Below are positions 59,597 to 64,000 of a stretch of DNA of 64,000 bases, in pieces. The translations under genes were made by a program, and so were the position numbers. Positions within the stretch are counted from its first letter, which is position 1. Every line of letters begins with the position of its first letter. The DNA is from Hyphomicrobiales bacterium. GTDB lineage: Bacteria; Pseudomonadota; Alphaproteobacteria; Rhizobiales; Phreatobacteraceae. The stretch is from contig JAFKKV010000015.1 of the NCBI GenBank assembly GCA_017304475.1, forward strand, positions 62,001 to 126,000. Direction: 5' to 3'. The notes below the pieces were generated by a model. It searched no databases and was not told the DNA's origin. It saw only the letters and a program-made list of their open reading frames with translations.

Positions 59597-60211
59597 CTAT
59601 CTTACCCCACCCTTCAGCGCGAACTCGACCAGCGGCAATTGGTCATTGCCGAAATACATGTCGGTGCCGCCAACGAAAATCGTCGGCGAGCCGAAGCCGC
59701 CGCGGGCGATCAGTTCGTCGGTATTGGCCCTGAGCCGCGCCTTGATCTCGTCGGTCACCGATCGCGCGCGAATGGCCGCCCCGTCCAGGCCGGCGCCATT
59801 GGCCGCCGCGATCAGCACCTCGGGATCGTCGAGATTTTCCGCCCGGCCGAAATAGGCCTCGAAGGCGGCCTTGGCGAAAGTCTGGAGCGCCGGCTGGTCG
59901 GCCTCCAGCGCGCAGGCCATGCGCATGGCGTGGATGCTCTTGGCCGGGTGATGGACGGAAGGGAAATTCATCGCCACGCCGGTGAAGGCCGCCCAGTCCT
60001 TCAGCACCTTGGCGCCATGGCGCATGCGCGGCGTGTCCATGTTCTCGCGCGACTTGTAGAGCTCCTGATTGACCGCGTTGAACACGCCGCCGACCAGGAT
60101 CGGCCGCCAGACGATGGGAACCCCCAATCGCTCGACGATCGGCTGGACATTGGTGAAACCGAGATAGGTCCAGGGACTGGACAGATCGAAGAAGAATTCA
60201 ACCTTGCTCAT
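59597..60211 (-). CDS. 2-Hydroxychromene-2-carboxylate isomerase-like DsbA-fold protein
   Basis: The product is 204 aa. SKVEFFFDLSSPWTYLGFTN holds the active Ser of the NahD/HCCA isomerase family, and GFGSPTIFVGGTDMYFGNDQL is the family C-terminal motif. The fold is a glutathione-using, DsbA-like kappa-class form. The ATG overlaps the stop of the GST gene upstream (ATGA), so the two are coupled. HCCA isomerases act in naphthalene-type ring degradation; broader members may act on other substrates. Confidence 0.88.
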   Translation of the reverse strand: MSKVEFFFDLSSPWTYLGFTNVQPIVERLGVPIVWRPILVGGVFNAVNQELYKSRENMDTPRMRHGAKVLKDWAAFTGVAMNFPSVHHPAKSIHAMRMACALEADQPALQTFAKAAFEAYFGRAENLDDPEVLIAAANGAGLDGAAIRARSVTDEIKARLRANTDELIARGGFGSPTIFVGGTDMYFGNDQLPLVEFALKGGVR

Positions 60212-60897
60212 GACGGCCTCCCGAACAGGATCGCGCGCGCTTTTTCATCGTCCACGGCGGCATTGGACACCAGGTCGCGCCTGACCGCCATGCCGGCCTT
60301 GACGCCCGGCCGCTCGCGCAATTCGGCGAACCAGCGCTGGACATGCGGAAAGCTGTCCAGCGCGATCTCCTGGCGCTTATGCGTCACCACCCAGGGAAAG
60401 ATCGCCATGTCGGCGATCGAATAGTCGCCGGCGACGCAGGTGCCGGTCCTGGCGAGTTGGGCATCGAGCACGCCATAGAGCCGGTTCGCCTCGCGGCCGT
60501 AGCGGTCGATGGCATAGGCGATCTTGTCGGGCGCATAGAGCTTGAAATGGCCGTTCTGGCCGAGCATGGGCCCGAGCCCGCCCATTTGCCACATCAGCCA
60601 TTCCATGACCTTGAGCCGGCTGCGCAGGTCATGGGGGCAGAACCGGCCGGTCTTCTCGGCGAGATAGATGAGGATCGCGCCGCTCTCGAACACGCTGACC
60701 GGATCCCCGTCGCCTGGTGGGTCATGGTCGACGATGGCGGGCATGCGGTTGTTCGGGCTGATCGCAAGGAAATCCGGCTTGAACTGGTCGCCCGCGCCAA
60801 TGTTCACCGGCAGCACCCGGTAGGGCAGCCCGCATTCCTCCAGCATGATGGAGATCTTCCAGCCATTGGGTGTCGGCCAGTAATGGAGATCGATCAT
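60208..60897 (-). CDS. Glutathione S-transferase (nu-type/YfcG-like)
   Basis: The product is 229 aa. The thioredoxin-like half starts MIDLHYWPTPNGWKISIMLEE, with TPNGWK at the GSH site as in YfcG/YghU-type transferases, and includes FESGAILIYLAEKTGRF. The second half is all-helical. ATG 60897 was preferred over 60930. The gene is coupled to the isomerase gene, consistent with glutathione-dependent steps in the region's catabolism. Confidence 0.9.
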   Translation of the reverse strand: MIDLHYWPTPNGWKISIMLEECGLPYRVLPVNIGAGDQFKPDFLAISPNNRMPAIVDHDPPGDGDPVSVFESGAILIYLAEKTGRFCPHDLRSRLKVMEWLMWQMGGLGPMLGQNGHFKLYAPDKIAYAIDRYGREANRLYGVLDAQLARTGTCVAGDYSIADMAIFPWVVTHKRQEIALDSFPHVQRWFAELRERPGVKAGMAVRRDLVSNAAVDDEKARAILFGRPS

Positions 60898-61041
60898 GCG
60901 TGGCTCCCATGCATGCAGCGGCGGAAACATCCTGTGCCGCCGGCGGCTGCTTTGTCACCTATCAAAGCTCTGGCGTGAAGCACCCACGCTCACCTCTCCC
61001 TGGCGGGGCTAACGGATTCGCACAACGCGATAAGAGCGCAG

Positions 61042-61226
61042 GACGTCACCCCAAGGCAAAGCAATTGCTTTGCCGGGGGCCGAGGCGAAGCCGAGGAGAA
61101 GGGGGTCCAGGGCCGCTTCATCTGCGCTCGCCGTGCATGCGATCGACATGGTTTCCCCACTTCGAGGTCGCGCGCTGCAACTCCTGGACCCCCTTCCCCT
61201 CGCTTCGCTCGGCCGGGGGTCACGTC
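61042..61226. repeat. Palindromic repeat, family B, copy 2 (carries a nested palindrome)
   Basis: Ends GACGTCACCCC and CCGGGGGTCACGTC are inverted, and the inner GGGGGTCCAGGGCCGC and CTGGACCCCCTTCCCC segments form a long dyad, as in copy 1. The nested palindrome at 61055-61074 interrupts its left end, at a different place from that in copy 1. The rest of the 60898-61369 gap shows no gene. Confidence 0.8.
61055..61074. repeat. Nested mini-palindrome in repeat B copy 2
   Basis: Perfect 20-bp palindrome with arms GGCAAAGCAA and TTGCTTTGCC and the shared AGCAATTGCT core. It lies at the left end of repeat B copy 2, where copy 1 reads through without it. Confidence 0.72.
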
Positions 61227-61369
61227 GAGAACTCCGACGACCGGACGGCCTGCTGCGGCTGCGCTCGCTCAGGCCCTGCGACCGATGTGAACGGTTCCGG
61301 CGCCAATCCCGCAGGACGTCCACCCCCTTGGCCTCATCATCGATGCCGCAATCGAACCTGCGAGACGCC

Positions 61370-62398
61370 TCAGCCCCCCTGCCCTTCAGCCAGGGTCTTG
61401 GCGCTCCCCGCGACAGCCGGCTTCGGTGCGCGGAACCGACGCGCCATCTTGGCGACCGCCGGGCCGATGCCCTGCGGCAGCGCCAGGATGACCACCACGA
61501 CAATGGTGCCGTAGATGAAATAATGCAGGCCCGGCAGCACGCCGCCGAGATGGCCGCGCAGGATCTCGCCGAGCGGGACCAGCAGGATGGCGCCGACCAC
61601 CGGTCCGAAGGCCGTGCCGAGCCCGCCGATCGTGGCGAACAGCACGATCTCAATGGTCAGCACGGGGGAAGCGAACATGTGCGGGTCGATGAAGGTCGAA
61701 TAGCGCGCATAGGCCGTGCCGATCATCGAGGTCAGAACCGCGCTGATCGCCATGGCCAGCATCTTGTTGCGCAGCAGGCCGACGCCGAGCGCCTGGGCGG
61801 CATTCTCGTTGTCGCGGATGGCGCGCAGGAAATAGCCGAGCGGCGCGTTGACGATCGCCAGATTGACCACCAGCGCCAGCGTCGCCAGCACCATGACCAG
61901 CCAGAAATAGCCGTGCGAGCCGCCGAACTGGAATTGCAGGAAGTGCCCCTCGTCGCGCGGCAGCGACTGGCCCGAGGCCCCGCCCACGAAGTCCCAGCCG
62001 AGCACGACCAGCTCGGCCATTTCGGCGAAGGCGAGCGTGATCAGGGCGAAGGAGAGATGACCGAGGCGGAAGCGGTGATCGATCCAGGCGATCGCCGCGC
62101 CCATGGCACCCGACAGCGCCGCGGCGATGGCCGCGGCGACCCACAGATTGATGCCGAGCTGCAAGAGTAGCGCGCTGGCGAACACCGCGCCCATGCCGAC
62201 GAAGATCGAATGGGCGAGCGAAATCTGGCCGGTCAGCCCGCCGACGATGTTCCAGGCCGCGGCGAGACCGGCATAGATCAGCGCCAGCGTGGCGATGTGC
62301 AGATAATAGCTCGGCAGCCAGAGCGGCAAGGTCGCGAACGCGGCGATGGCGACCCACCAGAGGGGCGAGAAGACGACATGGTAGAAATTCGGTCTCAT
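61370..62398 (-). CDS. livM: Branched-chain amino-acid-type ABC permease LivM
   Basis: The product is 342 aa with about ten membrane segments. LivM motifs are NIVGGLTGQISLAHSIFVGMGAV, FLRAIRDNENAAQALGVGL and LFATIGGLGTAFGPVVGAILLVPL. It begins one base after the livH stop. It is the last visible gene of the second Liv operon, and the repeat B region follows. Confidence 0.92.
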   Translation of the reverse strand: MRPNFYHVVFSPLWWVAIAAFATLPLWLPSYYLHIATLALIYAGLAAAWNIVGGLTGQISLAHSIFVGMGAVFASALLLQLGINLWVAAAIAAALSGAMGAAIAWIDHRFRLGHLSFALITLAFAEMAELVVLGWDFVGGASGQSLPRDEGHFLQFQFGGSHGYFWLVMVLATLALVVNLAIVNAPLGYFLRAIRDNENAAQALGVGLLRNKMLAMAISAVLTSMIGTAYARYSTFIDPHMFASPVLTIEIVLFATIGGLGTAFGPVVGAILLVPLGEILRGHLGGVLPGLHYFIYGTIVVVVILALPQGIGPAVAKMARRFRAPKPAVAGSAKTLAEGQGG

Positions 62399-62399
62399 G

Positions 62400-63266
62400 T
62401 CAGGCTTTCCCGAGCAGGCCGGCAGGGCGGAACAGAAGGATGAGCACCAGGATCAGGTAGGGCAGGATCATGCCGAGAATGCCCGAGACATAGATCGTGC
62501 CGATCGCCTCGGAGAGCCCGATGACCAGGCCGCCGAGCAGGATGCCGACGAAATTGGTCATGCCGCCGAGCACCAGGGTCAGCAGCGTGATGACCGTGTA
62601 GCGCAGCCCCATGCTCGGATGCAGCGGCGTGCCCGGCAGCAGCAGCGCTCCGGCGATCGCCAAGAGCCCGATGCCCAGCGCGAAGACCAGGATGCGCACC
62701 CGCGCGACATTGACGCCCATCAGGGCGGCGGCCTTGGGGTTCTGGTGCACGGCGCGGATGCTGCGGCCGAAATCGGTGCGGCTGAGCATCAGGAACAACA
62801 GGCCGGCCAGCACGATGGAGGCGCAGAAGGCGATCACCAGCGGCCAGCGCATGATCACGTCGCCCATGATCAGGAGCTTGGTCTCCATGATCGAGGGCAC
62901 GCGCAGGGGTTGTCCGCCGAACACCATCAGCATGCCGTTCTGCAGCATCAGGTTGAGGCCGAGCGTGAGCTGGATGATCATCAGCAGGTGGCCGGAAATG
63001 ACCGGCCGGATCAGCGTCCAGTAGACGAGGCCGCCCGATATCGCCAGCACCGGGAAGGTGATGAAGACCGAGACATAGGGGTCGAGCGCGAAGGCGGCGT
63101 AAAGCGCGTAGCTGATGAACATGGCGAGCGAGAGAAAGTCGCCATGGGAGAAATTGACCACGCCCGATACGCTGTAGATCAGGCCGAGACCCAGGGCGAC
63201 GGTGCCATAGGTGCTGCCGATCAACAGGCCCTGAACGATGGCTTGCAGGAGAATGTCCGTATCCAT
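62400..63266 (-). CDS. livH: Branched-chain amino-acid-type ABC permease LivH
   Basis: The product is 288 aa. Start region ILLQAIVQGLLIGSTYGTVALGLGLIYSV and GVVNFSHGDFLSLAMF are typical of LivH. The spacing to livM is 1 nt and to livF 14 nt, so this is one transcript. The cargo is unknown. Confidence 0.92.
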   Translation of the reverse strand: MDTDILLQAIVQGLLIGSTYGTVALGLGLIYSVSGVVNFSHGDFLSLAMFISYALYAAFALDPYVSVFITFPVLAISGGLVYWTLIRPVISGHLLMIIQLTLGLNLMLQNGMLMVFGGQPLRVPSIMETKLLIMGDVIMRWPLVIAFCASIVLAGLLFLMLSRTDFGRSIRAVHQNPKAAALMGVNVARVRILVFALGIGLLAIAGALLLPGTPLHPSMGLRYTVITLLTLVLGGMTNFVGILLGGLVIGLSEAIGTIYVSGILGMILPYLILVLILLFRPAGLLGKA

Positions 63267-63280
63267 GGTGCGGTATCCGT

Positions 63281-63985
63281 TCAGAGACCGAGATAGGCCT
63301 TGCGTGTGGCGGGATCGTCCTTGACCACGCTGCTCGGGCCGTGAATGGCGACCCGGCCGCGCTCCAGGACGTAGCAGCGCGAGGCGTGGCGGAATGTCAG
63401 GTTGGAGTTCTGCTCGACCAGCAGGATGGTCAGGCCGCCGTCATGAAGCGCGCGGATCGTCTCGAAGATATATTGGACGAACAAAGGCGACAGGCCGAGC
63501 GAGGGCTCGTCGAGCATCAGCACCCGAGCGCCGGCCATCATGCCGCGGCCGATCGCCAGCATCTGCTGCTCGCCGCCGGACAAGGTGCCGGCATCCTGGG
63601 CAAGCCGCTCCTGCAGGCGCGGAAAGGTGACCAGCACCTTGTCCATGCGTTCGCTGCGCAGCGCGCGGGCCTGGCGGCCGACGCCGCCCATCAGCAGGTT
63701 TTCGCGCACGCTCATCTGCGGGAACACCAGCCGCCCCTCGGGCACCTGGATGATGCCGCGCTCGACCACTTCGTGCGGGGCGAGGCCGGAAATGTCCTCG
63801 CCCTCGAAATGGATCGAGCCGGCGCGCGGCTTGACGATGCCGGACAGGCAATTGATCAGCGTGCTCTTGCCGGCATTGTTGGCGCCGAGCAGGCCGACCA
63901 GCTCGCCGTCCCTGATCTCGATCGAAACGTCGTCGAGCGCGGTGCTGCCGTCGTAGCCGGCCGTGATGGAACGCACCTCAAGCAT
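63281..63985 (-). CDS. livF: Branched-chain amino-acid-type ABC ATPase LivF
   Basis: The product is 234 aa. Walker A LLGANNAGKSTLIN, signature LSGGEQQMLAIGRGM, Walker B VLMLDEPSLGLSP and the YLGL ending are typical of LivF. Here livF precedes livH, the reverse of the order in the 34.9-39.6 kb operon, so livG and the binding protein presumably lie to the right of the window. Confidence 0.92.
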   Translation of the reverse strand: MLEVRSITAGYDGSTALDDVSIEIRDGELVGLLGANNAGKSTLINCLSGIVKPRAGSIHFEGEDISGLAPHEVVERGIIQVPEGRLVFPQMSVRENLLMGGVGRQARALRSERMDKVLVTFPRLQERLAQDAGTLSGGEQQMLAIGRGMMAGARVLMLDEPSLGLSPLFVQYIFETIRALHDGGLTILLVEQNSNLTFRHASRCYVLERGRVAIHGPSSVVKDDPATRKAYLGL

Positions 63986-64000
63986 GGGAATCGTCCCCGA

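Noticed and set aside
61070..62170. A 366-residue plus-strand frame across repeat B and the livM gene
   Set aside because: It overlaps the livM gene in antisense and starts in a repeat; it shows no family features.

Overview
The window is a high-GC (roughly two-thirds G+C by eye), gene-dense chromosomal segment of an alphaproteobacterium, most likely a member of the Hyphomicrobiales (Rhizobiales). The support is an imuA-imuB-dnaE2 cassette behind a GAAC-N7-GAAC type LexA box, an Omp25/RopB-like barrel, several Liv- and Pot-type ABC importers, and abundant CCCTCTCCC/GGGAGAGGG palindromic repeats. The genus cannot be fixed from sequence alone. No rRNA, tRNA, CRISPR array, prophage or intact insertion sequence was seen.

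Layout. 1-2.8 kb: SOS-controlled mutasome genes (minus strand; dnaE2 runs off the left edge). 3.1-5.7 kb: a DosP-like PAS-PAS-GAF-GGDEF-EAL protein. 5.7-8.8 kb: a methyltransferase and an unrecognised two-gene module (a SAP-like protein plus a membrane-anchored zinc-ribbon alpha/beta hydrolase). 9-12.1 kb: DUF779 protein, acetaldehyde-type dehydrogenase and an AcoR-like regulator without an AAA+ domain, with a 13-bp-arm palindrome in the promoter. 12.4-16.9 kb: a full sigma-54 activator, a thioesterase and an FAD monooxygenase preceded by a near-perfect sigma-54 promoter. 17-20 kb: a sugar-type ABC importer without its own ATPase. 20.3-25.5 kb: a YhaO/YhaN (SbcD/SbcC-like) pair and a ParD antitoxin followed by a ParE remnant.

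25.6-32.8 kb: IclR and LysR regulators and a PotABCD-like importer with a divergent ureohydrolase. 33.2-34.9 kb: an apparent fusion of an omptin protease barrel with a second Omp25-like barrel. 34.9-39.6 kb: a complete Liv importer. 39.7-42.6 kb: a luciferase-like monooxygenase, a flavin reductase and a divergent LysR. 42.9-46.8 kb: an Omp25-like barrel, an APH-like kinase plus acyl-CoA dehydrogenase (a split ACAD10/11 arrangement) and a TetR regulator. 47-50.1 kb: a nitrate/sulfonate-type importer with a fused permease. 50.4-60.9 kb: a CoA-ester catabolic region (MBL hydrolase, MaoC-like hydratase, thiolase, OB-fold ketosynthase-like protein, SDR, two acyl-CoA dehydrogenases, an isomerase and a GST). 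61.4-64 kb: a second Liv importer running off the right edge.

Taken together this looks like the accessory metabolism of a soil or water heterotroph: import systems paired with acyl-CoA, aldehyde and aromatic or terpenoid-type catabolism, each with a local regulator. The gaps between blocks are where the palindromic repeats sit. Those repeats are nested: short AGCAATTGCT-type palindromes are inserted within two larger repeat families. The strongest candidates for new biology are the two-gene hydrolase module at 6.6-8.8 kb, the double-barrel omptin fusion, the DosP-like sensor with altered heme-pocket residues, and the nested repeats.
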